64,000 nucleotides of DNA, from NCBI RefSeq assembly GCF_900168205.1, contig NZ_FUZE01000003.1, positions 248,001-312,000 of the forward strand. Direction: 5' to 3'. Of the stretch, positions 16,668 through 25,230 are shown in pieces. Both the position numbers and the translations under genes were made by a program. Below the pieces are notes generated by a model. It saw only the letters and a program-made list of their open reading frames with translations, searched no databases and had not been told where the DNA came from. Within the stretch, counting starts at the first letter, position 1. Each line of letters opens with the position of its first letter. This DNA comes from Chryseobacterium balustinum (GTDB lineage: Bacteria > Bacteroidota > Bacteroidia > Flavobacteriales > Weeksellaceae).

Positions 16668-16698
16668 TTGCCCACCCAATTTTTTAAAAGTAATTTTG
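16668..16698 (+). promoter_or_regulatory. Promoter of purA
   Basis: TTG (16668-16670) and TAATTTTG (16691-16698) with a 20-bp spacer, a near-ideal flavobacterial promoter 26 bases before the purA ATG. Confidence 0.75.
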
Positions 16699-16723
16699 CA
16701 TGAATCTAAAATAAAAGTAAAAT

Positions 16724-18010
16724 ATGTCAACTTACGTAGTTGTAGGTCTTCAATATGGAGATGAAGGTAAAGGAAAAATAACGGATGTTTTATCGGCAAA
16801 ATCAGATTATGTAGTGCGTTTCCAAGGGGGCGACAACGCTGGTCACACGGTTTATGTAGGTGAAGAAAAGTTTGTTTTGCACCTTCTTCCATCGGGAGTT
16901 CTTCAGTGCAAAGGGAAGTGTATCATTGCTAACGGAGTAGTGGTAAATCCTAAATCTTTCATTAAGGAGGTGAATCAGATCGAAAGCAAAAACATGAGAA
17001 CTGATCACATTTTCATCAGCAGAAGAGCGCATGTCATCATGCCTTACCACATTCTTTTGGATACTTACCGTGAGGAAGAGCACGGAGGAACGCAAATCGG
17101 GACTACTAAAAAAGGAATCGGACCTTGTTATGAAGATAAGATCGCAAGAATCGGTATCAGAATGGTAGATCTTTTGAATCCTGAAATTTTAAGAGATAAA
17201 ATTGAGAAAAACTTAAAAGTTAAAAACTCTCTTTTCGAAAAATATTACGGAAAGCCTACTTTGGATGTTGAAGAAATCTATAATGAATATTTAGAGATCG
17301 GAAAGCAGCTTCAAGACAGAATCGTAGATACTGAATTAGAATTAAACGAAGCCATCAGAGACGGTAAAAACGTTTTATTTGAAGGAGCGCAAGCTTTGAT
17401 GTTAGACATCGACTTCGGAACATATCCTTACGTTACTTCATCTTCTCCGTCAACAGGAGGAGTTTGTACAGGAGCGGGAGTTCCACCAACTTCACTTCAA
17501 AACTTAATCGGTGTTGCAAAAGCATACTGTACAAGAGTTGGAAACGGACCTTTCCCATCTGAATTAGACAACGAATTGGGTGAGAAAATCAGACAAATCG
17601 GTGGTGAATTCGGAGCGACTACAGGTAGACCAAGAAGAACAGGTTGGTTAGACCTTGTTTCTTTGAAGCACGCTTGTATGATCAACGGGATCAATAACTT
17701 GGTAATTACGAAATTAGACGTTCTTACAGGAATTGAAAACCTTAAAATCGTTACTCATTACAAAACTGAAGACGGAAAAATCATTGATTATTTCACTTCT
17801 TCAACAGAAAAATTATACAACTACGAACCGATCTACCAAGATCTACCGGGTTGGAACGAAGATTTAACAAAAGTAAGAAGCTATGACGAGCTTCCTGATA
17901 CTGCTCAGAAATACATCGAGTTTATCGAAAAGTATTTAGGTATCAACGTATATTTGGTTTCTGTAGGTCCTGAAAGAAGTCAGAACATCATCAGAAAAGA
18001 ATTATTCTAA
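16724..18010 (+). CDS. purA: Adenylosuccinate synthetase
   Basis: 428 residues, full length. It catalyses GTP-dependent condensation of IMP with aspartate, the first committed step to AMP, in the cytoplasm. Visible hallmarks are the P-loop-like VVGLQYGDEGKGKITDVL with the catalytic Asp, QGGDNAGHTV with the catalytic His, GTTKKGIGPCYEDK, FEGAQALMLDIDFGTYPYVTSS, and the IMP/Asp loop GATTGRPRRTGW. It is monocistronic, with its own promoter and a strong terminator. Codon use is notably richer in C/G-ending codons than its neighbours, as expected for a highly expressed gene. Confidence 0.99.
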   Translation: MSTYVVVGLQYGDEGKGKITDVLSAKSDYVVRFQGGDNAGHTVYVGEEKFVLHLLPSGVLQCKGKCIIANGVVVNPKSFIKEVNQIESKNMRTDHIFISRRAHVIMPYHILLDTYREEEHGGTQIGTTKKGIGPCYEDKIARIGIRMVDLLNPEILRDKIEKNLKVKNSLFEKYYGKPTLDVEEIYNEYLEIGKQLQDRIVDTELELNEAIRDGKNVLFEGAQALMLDIDFGTYPYVTSSSPSTGGVCTGAGVPPTSLQNLIGVAKAYCTRVGNGPFPSELDNELGEKIRQIGGEFGATTGRPRRTGWLDLVSLKHACMINGINNLVITKLDVLTGIENLKIVTHYKTEDGKIIDYFTSSTEKLYNYEPIYQDLPGWNEDLTKVRSYDELPDTAQKYIEFIEKYLGINVYLVSVGPERSQNIIRKELF

Positions 18011-18030
18011 CGAATATTTTCAAATAAATA

Positions 18031-18064
18031 AAAAAGAGACTGTCAATCGATAGTCTCTTTTTTT
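18031..18064 (+). terminator. Terminator of purA
   Basis: An 11-bp perfect stem, AAAAAGAGACT (18031-18041) with AGTCTCTTTTT (18052-18062), followed by further T residues. Confidence 0.9.
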
Positions 18065-18065
18065 A

Positions 18066-18624
18066 TGTCATTCTGAACGAAGCGAAAGCGTAGTGAAGAA
18101 TCTAAAAACTATCAACTAATAACTAACAACCAAAAACTAATCTTTTAGAAGCTATTTCCCGCTGTTCACTATATCTTTTTTGTTTTTTCCGAACCTGATT
18201 TCCTTCACCAAAACAAAAAAGGATGTCGTTCCCATCGGGGCTAAGAAAGTAGGTTTCTTTTTAAAATAAAGATATAGCGAGTTTTTTTCACGTTCTTAAA
18301 CCACCCCGTCAAAAATTCTTCCGAATTTTCGCCACCCCTCCAAAGGAGGGGAATTAAAAAAGCTATTTCAATCATGATGATTATTCTCAATCATGTAACT
18401 TCCATCAACCATCAACCATCAACCATCAACCATGAACTATCAACCATCAACCAACCTCAAAACCTATCCATAAAATAGTTAAATTTTAAACTTTAACACT
18501 GATTTTGATATAAAGTTAAGTTTTTGTTAAGTTTTTGGCAGAAATTTTGATAGTGCTTTAAAGATTATTTCAAATAGTATTGAAAACTGATAATCTATAT
18601 ATTAACAATTTTAATTTTATAGTG
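18066..18624. repeat. Gene-free island of interspersed and simple repeats
   Basis: No gene was found. 18066-18103 holds the TTCTGAACGAAGCGAAAGCG...GAAGAATCT motif common between flavobacterial genes. 18301-18355 contains two hairpins: AAAATTC/GAATTTT (18312-18329) and CCCCTCC/GGAGGGG (18335-18351). About 18402-18455 is an imperfect run of the heptamer CATCAAC. 18456-18624 is AT-rich and is the upstream region of the TonB gene; no clear promoter was seen. Confidence 0.6.
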
Positions 18625-19464
18625 ATGAAACACCTAGAACACAACCAGGAATTTCGACTGAACGAAATCCTTTTCGAAAACCGTAACAAAGCGTATGGTG
18701 CGTATGTATTAAGAACAGAATCAGACAGGATTTTAACCAAAGCATTTTTTATAGGTGTCGGTTTATTGGCTGCGGTTTCTATTATCCCAACTGTAATTTC
18801 TGCTTTTCAGTCACCTGAAACAGGGATTATTGAAAACCCTATTCCTCCAGGTTTGATTGATGTAGATGCACCTTTAGATCCGCCTGCTGAAGTTTTACCA
18901 CCACAAACTGTAACGCCACCGCCACCAAGTGTAAAACAATATGATGCTACAGTTGTTACTCCTACAAGAAATGCAGACGAAAGTAATATTGTAAAAGATA
19001 TTCCTAAAGATGCGATTGCAGGAGTGAAAAATGATTTTATTGCACCACCAGCACCAACTATTAATGTCCCTACAAGTGTGATTTCAGGTCCAGGAACAGC
19101 TGTGCCGCCAAAAATTGTTACACCGGTTGAAGTTCCTGTGAAAGTTTCTAATGAACCGGAAGTAGCTGCAGTGTTAGCAAAATTTGAAGGAGGTATCGAT
19201 GCTTTTAGAAATAAAGTGATGAATAAGTTTGATGTTACTGCTTTTCAAGAGGAAGGAAGTGTTTCTACAACAGTTACTTTCATTGTAGAAAGAGACGGTA
19301 CTATTTCAGATATTAGAACTAACGGAAAAGATGCTTCTTTCAACGCAGAAGCCATCAGAACCATTAAAGCGGTAAAAGGAAAATGGGAGCCGGGTAAAAA
19401 TAAAAAAGGAGAGTCTGTAAGAAGTTATTTTAAGTTTCCAATTACCATGAAATTTGATAATTAA
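18625..19464 (+). CDS. TonB family energy transducer
   Basis: 279 residues from the ATG at 18625 (MKHLEHNQEFRLNEILFENRNKAYGAY, a start shared by many Bacteroidota TonB proteins; an earlier ATG 15 codons upstream is unlikely). A short cytoplasmic part is followed by one transmembrane helix (about 36-56), a Pro/Thr-rich periplasmic spacer (about 60-185) and the C-terminal TonB domain (about 195-279, with VSTTVTFIVERDGTISDIRTNG and GKWEPGKNKKGESVRSYFKF). It passes proton-motive-force energy from ExbBD to outer-membrane receptors. No exbB/exbD is adjacent. A hairpin follows. Confidence 0.93.
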   Translation: MKHLEHNQEFRLNEILFENRNKAYGAYVLRTESDRILTKAFFIGVGLLAAVSIIPTVISAFQSPETGIIENPIPPGLIDVDAPLDPPAEVLPPQTVTPPPPSVKQYDATVVTPTRNADESNIVKDIPKDAIAGVKNDFIAPPAPTINVPTSVISGPGTAVPPKIVTPVEVPVKVSNEPEVAAVLAKFEGGIDAFRNKVMNKFDVTAFQEEGSVSTTVTFIVERDGTISDIRTNGKDASFNAEAIRTIKAVKGKWEPGKNKKGESVRSYFKFPITMKFDN

Positions 19465-19489
19465 ATATCTTAAATGCGAATCTCAATAG

Positions 19490-19526
19490 TTATCCACAAA
19501 GATTTATTTTTGTGGATAATTTTTTT
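19490..19526 (+). terminator. Terminator of the TonB gene built from two inverted DnaA-box sequences
   Basis: TTATCCACAAA (19490-19500) and TTTGTGGATAA (19509-19519) form an 11-bp perfect stem followed by seven T. Each arm contains TTATCCACA, the DnaA-box consensus, in opposite orientations. It stands between tonB and parA. Confidence 0.75.
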
Positions 19527-19629
19527 AATGTATAAAAGCCTTGTTAACAATATTTTAACTCTATTTTCATTTTACTCATTCCCCAAGAGCAGAGAAAAAT
19601 GTGTATTTTTGAAGCTTAAAGTTTGAGCA

Positions 19630-20403
19630 ATGGCAAAAATTATAGGTATCGCTAATCAGAAAGGTGGGGTAGGAAAGACTACTACTGCCGTAAATTTAGC
19701 TGCAGCATTAGGAGTTTTAGAAAAGAAAATCTTAATTATTGATGCAGATCCACAGGCAAATGCAACATCGGGTCTTGGTGTGGAAGAAGTGCCGTATTCT
19801 ACCTATAATCTTTTGGAACATAGTGTTGAAACCAGGCTCTGTATTCAGCGAACAACAACTCCCAATTTAGATATCGTACCTTCTCATATTGATTTGGTAG
19901 CTGCCGAAATTGAGCTGGTAGACAAAGACAATCGTGAGTATATGCTGAAAAAGGCATTAGAGGAAGTAAGAGACGATTACGACTATATCATCATCGATTG
20001 TGCACCGAGTTTAGGTTTGATTACAGTGAATGCTTTAACAGCGGCAGATTCTGTAATTATCCCAATCCAATGTGAATATTTTGCGTTGGAAGGTTTGGGG
20101 AAGCTTTTGAATACCATTAAAAACGTTCAGAAAATTCATAACAAAGATTTAGATATCGAAGGATTGTTGTTGACAATGTATGACAGCCGTTTGAGACTTT
20201 CTAATCAGGTGGTGGAAGAAGTAAATTCTCACTTCCCGGAAATGGTTTTTGAAACAATTATCAGCAGAAATGTAAGATTAAGTGAAGCACCAAGTTTTGG
20301 TGAGAGTATCTTAAATTATGATGCTGAAAGCAAAGGTGCTATTCAATATATTCAGCTTGCAGAAGAGGTGTTGTTGAATAATGAAAATTTAGTAAAAAAT
20401 TAA
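19630..20403 (+). CDS. parA: Chromosome partitioning ATPase ParA (Soj)
   Basis: 257 residues. The deviant Walker A motif KGGVGKTTTAVNLAAAL is at the N-terminus with the signature Lys, followed by IIDADPQANATSGLG, YDYIIIDCAPSLGLIT and PIQCEYFALEGLG. It is a nucleoid-binding ATPase that works with ParB to move origins. A -7 element TATTTTTG (19604-19611) lies 18 bases before the ATG. parB follows 27 bases downstream, so the pair is an operon. The chromosomal type is indicated by the short N-terminus without a helix-turn-helix. Confidence 0.97.
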   Translation: MAKIIGIANQKGGVGKTTTAVNLAAALGVLEKKILIIDADPQANATSGLGVEEVPYSTYNLLEHSVETRLCIQRTTTPNLDIVPSHIDLVAAEIELVDKDNREYMLKKALEEVRDDYDYIIIDCAPSLGLITVNALTAADSVIIPIQCEYFALEGLGKLLNTIKNVQKIHNKDLDIEGLLLTMYDSRLRLSNQVVEEVNSHFPEMVFETIISRNVRLSEAPSFGESILNYDAESKGAIQYIQLAEEVLLNNENLVKN

Positions 20404-20430
20404 AAATCAAAAATAAGCCAATAGCATAGT

Positions 20431-21321
20431 ATGAAGGACAGAAAAAGAGCGATGGGACGTGGTTTGGGAGCAATTTTAAGTGCTGAATCCAAAGCTACGG
20501 TCAATACAGCAACTGATGAAGGAGCAGATAAATTTGTTGGGAATATCATGGAGGTTTCCATCGAAGATATTTATCCCAACTCGACGCAGCCAAGAACTTA
20601 TTTTGACGAAAAAGCATTAAACGAATTAGCACAGTCGATTACGAACTTAGGCATCATTCAGCCTATTACCTTAAGAAAAGAAGGGGAAAAGTTTGAAATT
20701 ATTTCTGGGGAAAGACGTTTCAGAGCAAGTAAAATTGCAGGATTAACAAGTATTCCAGCATACATTCGTTTGGTAAATGATCAGGAGCTTCTTGAAATGG
20801 CTCTTGTGGAAAATATTCAGCGTGAAGATCTCGATGCGATTGAAATTGCTTTAACGTATCACAGACTTTTAGAAGAAATAGGTCTTACTCAGGAAAATTT
20901 AAGCCAAAGAATAGGAAAAGACAGAAGTACGATTACCAACTCAATCAGATTATTAAGATTGAGCCCGGATATTCAGAATGCAATCCGTAGCGGAGAAATT
21001 TCTGCAGGTCACGGTAGAGCAATCATTAGTCTTGAAAATGAAGAACTTCAGCAGGTTTTATTTGATTTAATTATCAAAGAAAAATTGAATGTACGCCAGT
21101 CTGAGCAAGCGGCTACTGCTTTAAAAAATCCAAAATCTCCGGCAGCTAAAAGAGCAAAAGCTGAGCTTTCAAATAATTATAAAAGAGCTCAGAAAACGAT
21201 TGCAGATATTCTTGATGTGAAAGTTGAGATAAAAACAACAGGAACCGGCAAAAAAGGCAAGATTGTTTTAGATTTTAAAAATGAAGATGAGCTGGAATAT
21301 ATTTTATCTCATATTAAATAA
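20431..21321 (+). CDS. parB: Chromosome partitioning protein ParB (Spo0J)
   Basis: 296 residues. The start MKDRKRAMGRGLGAIL resembles the ParA-stimulating N-terminal tip. The ParB/Srx CTP-binding domain (about 40-130) contains PNSTQPRTYFDEKALNELAQSI, EIISGERRFRASKIAG and LVENIQREDLDAIEIA. The helix-turn-helix follows (TQENLSQRIGKDRSTITNSIRLLRL) and SAGHGRAIISLE is conserved. The C-terminal dimerisation region is about 240-296. It binds parS sites; I found no convincing parS in the window. The ATG of the next gene directly abuts its stop. Confidence 0.97.
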   Translation: MKDRKRAMGRGLGAILSAESKATVNTATDEGADKFVGNIMEVSIEDIYPNSTQPRTYFDEKALNELAQSITNLGIIQPITLRKEGEKFEIISGERRFRASKIAGLTSIPAYIRLVNDQELLEMALVENIQREDLDAIEIALTYHRLLEEIGLTQENLSQRIGKDRSTITNSIRLLRLSPDIQNAIRSGEISAGHGRAIISLENEELQQVLFDLIIKEKLNVRQSEQAATALKNPKSPAAKRAKAELSNNYKRAQKTIADILDVKVEIKTTGTGKKGKIVLDFKNEDELEYILSHIK

Positions 21322-21960
21322 ATGAAAAAAATAGTTTTCACCTTTTTACTTTTTTTATCAGGGCTGGCTTTATCACAAACCAACCCAAGAGATACCATCA
21401 GGTTAGAGCATTATGCGACTGATAGTATTCCTGCTGTAAAGCCCCAAGCTGAAGCTAAAGTTGTTGAAGATATCGAAAAAGCAAATGCACCTGCATCTTT
21501 AAAAGTAAAAAAACTGAATCCTACAAAAGCAGGTCTGTATTCTGCCGTGTTACCGGGATTAGGGCAGGTTTACAATAAAAAATACTGGAAAGTTCCCGTT
21601 GTTTTGGGAGCGGTAGGAACCGGAGTTGGTATTGCAGTCTGGAACCAAAATCAGTATAAAAAATACCGTGAATATTATATTGCAAAACTTAATGGGGCTC
21701 AAAATGACTTCCTAGACAGAAACCCGACTCTTGATAAAGTGGCATTGGGAAATGCGCAAGACAGAGTAAAAAGACAAAGGGATTATGCAATTGCAATTAC
21801 TGGTTTAATTTATATTTTAAATATTGTAGACGCTGTTGTAGATGCCCATTTGTATGAAGGTCGTAAAGATCCGGATTTAACATTAGCTCCTGCGGTAATC
21901 TATGATGACTTTAATACTAATCCTCCAAAAACAGGTTTGGCTTTAAGTTTCAGGTTCTAG
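21322..21960 (+). CDS. DUF5683 domain-containing exported protein
   Basis: 212 residues with a signal peptide (MKKIVFTFLLFLSGLALSQ). The conserved DUF5683 core is SAVLPGLGQVYNKKYWKVPVVLGAVG, then a second hydrophobic segment AIAITGLIYILNIVDAVVDAHLY. The family is found in Bacteroidota, usually next to parB and dapB as here, and its function is unknown. It follows parB with no spacing, and lepB lies downstream after dapB, so this is the usual flavobacterial par-dapB-lepB cluster. Confidence 0.88.
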   Translation: MKKIVFTFLLFLSGLALSQTNPRDTIRLEHYATDSIPAVKPQAEAKVVEDIEKANAPASLKVKKLNPTKAGLYSAVLPGLGQVYNKKYWKVPVVLGAVGTGVGIAVWNQNQYKKYREYYIAKLNGAQNDFLDRNPTLDKVALGNAQDRVKRQRDYAIAITGLIYILNIVDAVVDAHLYEGRKDPDLTLAPAVIYDDFNTNPPKTGLALSFRF

Positions 21961-22001
21961 AAAAAGATAATAAATAGTAAGATAATAAGTTTTAAAATTT
22001 T

Positions 22002-22703
22002 ATGAAAATAGCGTTAGTTGGATACGGAAGAATGGGGAAGATTATCGATGAGATTGCCTTAAAAAGAGGTCATGAAGTTGTTGCCCGACTGAAAGAAACT
22101 CCGACTGCTGAAAATCTTAATAATCCGGATGTGGTGATTGAATTTTCACTTCCTGAAGTGGCTTTTGATAATATTAAAGCTTGCCTTGAAAATAAAATTC
22201 CGGTGATCTGTGGAACAACAGGTTGGCTGGAAAGAAAATCTGAAGTTGAACAGTTAGCCGTTGAAAATGAAACGGCATTTTTATATGGTTCAAATTTCAG
22301 TTTAGGAGTGAATTTATTTTTTGCTTTAAACGAAAAATTGGCTGGTTTGATGAAGAATGTTGATGAATATTCTTGTCAGCTGGAAGAGATTCATCATATT
22401 CACAAATTGGATGCGCCAAGTGGAACGGCTATTTCTCTTGCTGAAGGAATCATTAAGAACAATAATAAATTTGATGCGTGGAGGCTGGAAGAAACTCAGG
22501 AAAAACAATTGGGAATTTTTGCGATCCGTGAAAATGAAGTTCCGGGAACGCACTCTGTTTATTACAGAAGTGAAGTAGACGAGATCGAAATAAAACATAC
22601 AGCATACAACAGAAACGGCTTTGCTTTGGGAGCTGTAGTTGCGGCTGAATGGATCAAAGATAAAAAAGGAAACTTTACAATGAAAGATGTTTTAGGACTC
22701 TAG
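22002..22703 (+). CDS. dapB: 4-hydroxy-tetrahydrodipicolinate reductase
   Basis: 233 residues, the short form usual in Bacteroidota. It reduces hydroxytetrahydrodipicolinate with NAD(P)H in lysine and diaminopimelate synthesis. Visible are the dinucleotide loop LVGYGRMGKIIDEIA, VIEFSLPEVAFDNI, CGTTGWLER, the catalytic EEIHHIHKLDAPSGTA with the His pair and Lys, and GTHSVYYRSEVDEIEIKHTAYNRNGFALGAV. It sits 41 bases after the DUF5683 gene. Confidence 0.97.
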   Translation: MKIALVGYGRMGKIIDEIALKRGHEVVARLKETPTAENLNNPDVVIEFSLPEVAFDNIKACLENKIPVICGTTGWLERKSEVEQLAVENETAFLYGSNFSLGVNLFFALNEKLAGLMKNVDEYSCQLEEIHHIHKLDAPSGTAISLAEGIIKNNNKFDAWRLEETQEKQLGIFAIRENEVPGTHSVYYRSEVDEIEIKHTAYNRNGFALGAVVAAEWIKDKKGNFTMKDVLGL

Positions 22704-22826
22704 ATTTGTAACAAAATCCCTACATTGCAAACTAATACGAGTGAATGGTGAATTGTCAATAGTGAATCTATTATCATTTATCGCTCATTATTAATCATTT
22801 ATAGTATAGATTAGGCACAAAAATTT

Positions 22827-24467
22827 ATGAATTATTTTTTAACGTACACAGTTTATGTTCTCATTTTATCAGTATTGATGGGGATTTCCACTTGGAAGCT
22901 GTTTAAGAAATTAGGGTATAGTCCGGTATTCGCATTTATCCCTTTCTATAATTATTTCATTATCCTTAAAGAGACGAAACATCCGAAATGGTGGGCAATC
23001 TTGTCATATTTACCTATTGTAGGTCCTATTATGATGAGTGTTTTTCATTTGTATTTAATGAAAAAATTCGGAAAAAATTTATTCAAAGATCAATTGCTGA
23101 CGGTGATTTTACCGTTTATTTACATGGCAACGGTAAATTATTCTAAAGATACCGAGATTGAAGATGAAAATGACTTGTATTTAACGGAAGAAGAGAAAAA
23201 TGCACAAAAGAAAGATACCTTTATGGGATCAATCACTTTTGCAGTAGTTTTTGCAACCATCATTCACGTTTTTGTAACACAGCCTTTCGGGATTCCTACT
23301 GGTTCAATGGAAAGAACTTTACTTGTTGGAGATTTCCTTTTTGTAAATAAATGGAGCTACGGTTACAGATTACCAATGCGTCCTGTAGCAATTCCTTTCT
23401 TACAGGGAACAATTATGGATACCGGTGAACCGGGAAATCCTAAAGACGATCCTAAATCTTATGTAGAAGCAGTAAAATTACCTTACGAAAGAATTTTCCA
23501 ATTCAGCAAGCCTCAGAGAAATGATATTGTAGTTTTCAACTATCCAAGAGATTCTGTGCATGTTTCACTAGACAGAGCAGATCCTTATGTAAAAAGATTG
23601 GTTGCAGTTGCAGGAGATACTTTTGAGATGAGAGAGGGTAGACTTTTCGTCAACGGAAAACCGGAAACTGTTTTAGGAGATCAGGAAGTTCAGCACAGAT
23701 ATATTGTAAACACAGGAAGTCAATTAGATATTCCAAGTTTATACAATACTTTTGGATTTTTACCTGTTCAGGAAATTCCAAATGGAAATGGCTTTATTTA
23801 TGCTTTTCAAGGTTTAACAAATAAAACGGCGGCAGAAATTAAGAAACTACCACAGGTTATTGATATGAAAGAAGATATACAGCCAAAAGGTGAATCGGCT
23901 ATTTCATATCGAGATGAAGCAAGAACTAAAATAGACACAACAAATTCTATTTTCCCTATCAATAGCGGATGGAATCAGGATCAATATGGACCGCTGAAAA
24001 TTCCTAAAAAAGGAGATGTTGTTACACTTAATGAAAAGACTTTACCCGAATATCAGTGGATTATTAAAAACTATGAACATAATTCATTAGAAAATAAAAA
24101 CGGAAAAATTTTCATTAACGGAAAAGAAACCAATCAATACACTATTCAGCAGGATTATTATATGATGGTGGGAGACAACAGAGATGCTTCTTTAGATGCA
24201 AGATTCTTTGGTTTTGTTCCTGAAGAAAATATTGTTGGAAGACCGATGTTTACCTGGATGAGTTTACAAGGTGCTTTTAAAGATTCAGGTTCATCTTATC
24301 AGGCTCCATTCAAAGTTCGTTGGGATAGAATGTTTAAAGCTACCAATACAGGAGAAGCTAATAAAACTTCTTATTGGTGGATTGCAGCAATGATACTTGT
24401 TCTTTTCTTTGGCTGGGAATATTTTATGAAATTATTCGGAAAGAAGAAAAAAGAAGACGAGATATAA
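22827..24467 (+). CDS. lepB: Signal peptidase I, long form
   Basis: 546 residues, far longer than E. coli LepB (324). The N-terminal about 105 residues form a membrane region with several hydrophobic segments (DUF5684-like). A transmembrane helix at about 133-151 leads into the catalytic domain. Ser160 (PTGSMERTLLVGD) is the nucleophile and Lys256 (YVKRLVAVAGD) the general base. The last conserved box is MMVGDNRDASLDARFFGFV. An insertion of about 150 residues separates the Lys box and the last box, usual in this phylum. A C-terminal helix (about 515-535) precedes a Lys-rich tail. It removes signal peptides of exported proteins, including the T9SS clients in this window. Confidence 0.96.
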   Translation: MNYFLTYTVYVLILSVLMGISTWKLFKKLGYSPVFAFIPFYNYFIILKETKHPKWWAILSYLPIVGPIMMSVFHLYLMKKFGKNLFKDQLLTVILPFIYMATVNYSKDTEIEDENDLYLTEEEKNAQKKDTFMGSITFAVVFATIIHVFVTQPFGIPTGSMERTLLVGDFLFVNKWSYGYRLPMRPVAIPFLQGTIMDTGEPGNPKDDPKSYVEAVKLPYERIFQFSKPQRNDIVVFNYPRDSVHVSLDRADPYVKRLVAVAGDTFEMREGRLFVNGKPETVLGDQEVQHRYIVNTGSQLDIPSLYNTFGFLPVQEIPNGNGFIYAFQGLTNKTAAEIKKLPQVIDMKEDIQPKGESAISYRDEARTKIDTTNSIFPINSGWNQDQYGPLKIPKKGDVVTLNEKTLPEYQWIIKNYEHNSLENKNGKIFINGKETNQYTIQQDYYMMVGDNRDASLDARFFGFVPEENIVGRPMFTWMSLQGAFKDSGSSYQAPFKVRWDRMFKATNTGEANKTSYWWIAAMILVLFFGWEYFMKLFGKKKKEDEI

Positions 24468-24486
24468 TTAAAATTTAAAAATAAAT

Positions 24487-24518
24487 AAAATGAAGTGTTT
24501 GAAAAAATGCTTCATTTT
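24487..24518 (+). terminator. Terminator of lepB
   Basis: AAAATGAAG (24487-24495) pairs with CTTCATTTT (24510-24518), with a T-rich end. It lies just before the WbqC gene. Confidence 0.65.
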
Positions 24519-24532
24519 TCTATATAATAGTT

Positions 24533-25147
24533 ATGCAGAATATATTATTACCGGTGTTTTATTTACCCCCAATTTCATGGTTTTCAGAATTTTTAAATGT
24601 TGAAAATGAAGTGGTGTTCGAACAATTTGAGAGTTTCCCGAAGCAGACCTTTAGAAACCGCACCAATATCTATGGAGCCAACGGCAGGCTTTCATTAATC
24701 ATTCCGATTATTCATAATGGAAATCGTGAATTCAAAGATACTGAAATGTCTTACCGCGAAGATTGGCAAAAAATTCACTGGAAATCTATTAAAACAGTAT
24801 ATCAAGGTTCGCCATATTTTGAATACTATGAAGATAAATTGGAGAAACTATTTGAAAAGAAAGAAAAATTTCTGTTAGATTTCAATATAAAAAGTATAGA
24901 AATCGTTCAAAATCTTCTAAAGACAGAAAAGGCATACTCTTTGAATGAAGAATATATCAAAAATCCTGAAGAGGTTAATTTCAGAGAAAAGTTTTCTGCA
25001 AAAAAAACTTCGGAATACGAAATGGCTGAATATTTTCAGACATTTTCAGATAAACTAGGATTTTTGAATGATTTATCGATTGTGGATCTTATTTGTAACA
25101 AAGGACCAGAATCGATGACTTATATTAAAAATATTAAAAAATTATAA
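24533..25147 (+). CDS. WbqC family protein
   Basis: 204 residues. The start LLPVFYLPPISWFSEF is the WbqC family opening, followed by the core QTFRNRTNIYGANGRLSLIIPI and DWQKIHWKSIKTVYQGSPYFEYY. The family occurs in O-antigen and polysaccharide clusters, but in flavobacteria it commonly follows lepB, as here. The biochemical role is uncertain; a glycosylation-associated function is inferred only from other organisms. It starts 15 bases after the lepB hairpin. Confidence 0.9.
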   Translation: MQNILLPVFYLPPISWFSEFLNVENEVVFEQFESFPKQTFRNRTNIYGANGRLSLIIPIIHNGNREFKDTEMSYREDWQKIHWKSIKTVYQGSPYFEYYEDKLEKLFEKKEKFLLDFNIKSIEIVQNLLKTEKAYSLNEEYIKNPEEVNFREKFSAKKTSEYEMAEYFQTFSDKLGFLNDLSIVDLICNKGPESMTYIKNIKKL

Positions 25148-25230
25148 TCAAACGAAGCTGTAGAATTGGTGAAATGCCTATGAATATTGCTTTTGCAGAT
25201 GATTATTAAATTAATAAATAAATTCTACAT

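Noticed and set aside
16457..16675. Separate small gene upstream of the DUF4238 fragment
   Set aside because: Its second half is the true N-terminus of the frameshifted DUF4238 gene, and the part before MSQSQK is non-coding.
18402..18455. CRISPR-like array
   Set aside because: The CATCAAC run is a short simple tandem repeat without unique spacers or cas genes.
19465..21321. parS centromere site near parAB
   Set aside because: No sequence close to TGTTTCACGTGAAACA was found in this region or noticed elsewhere in the window.
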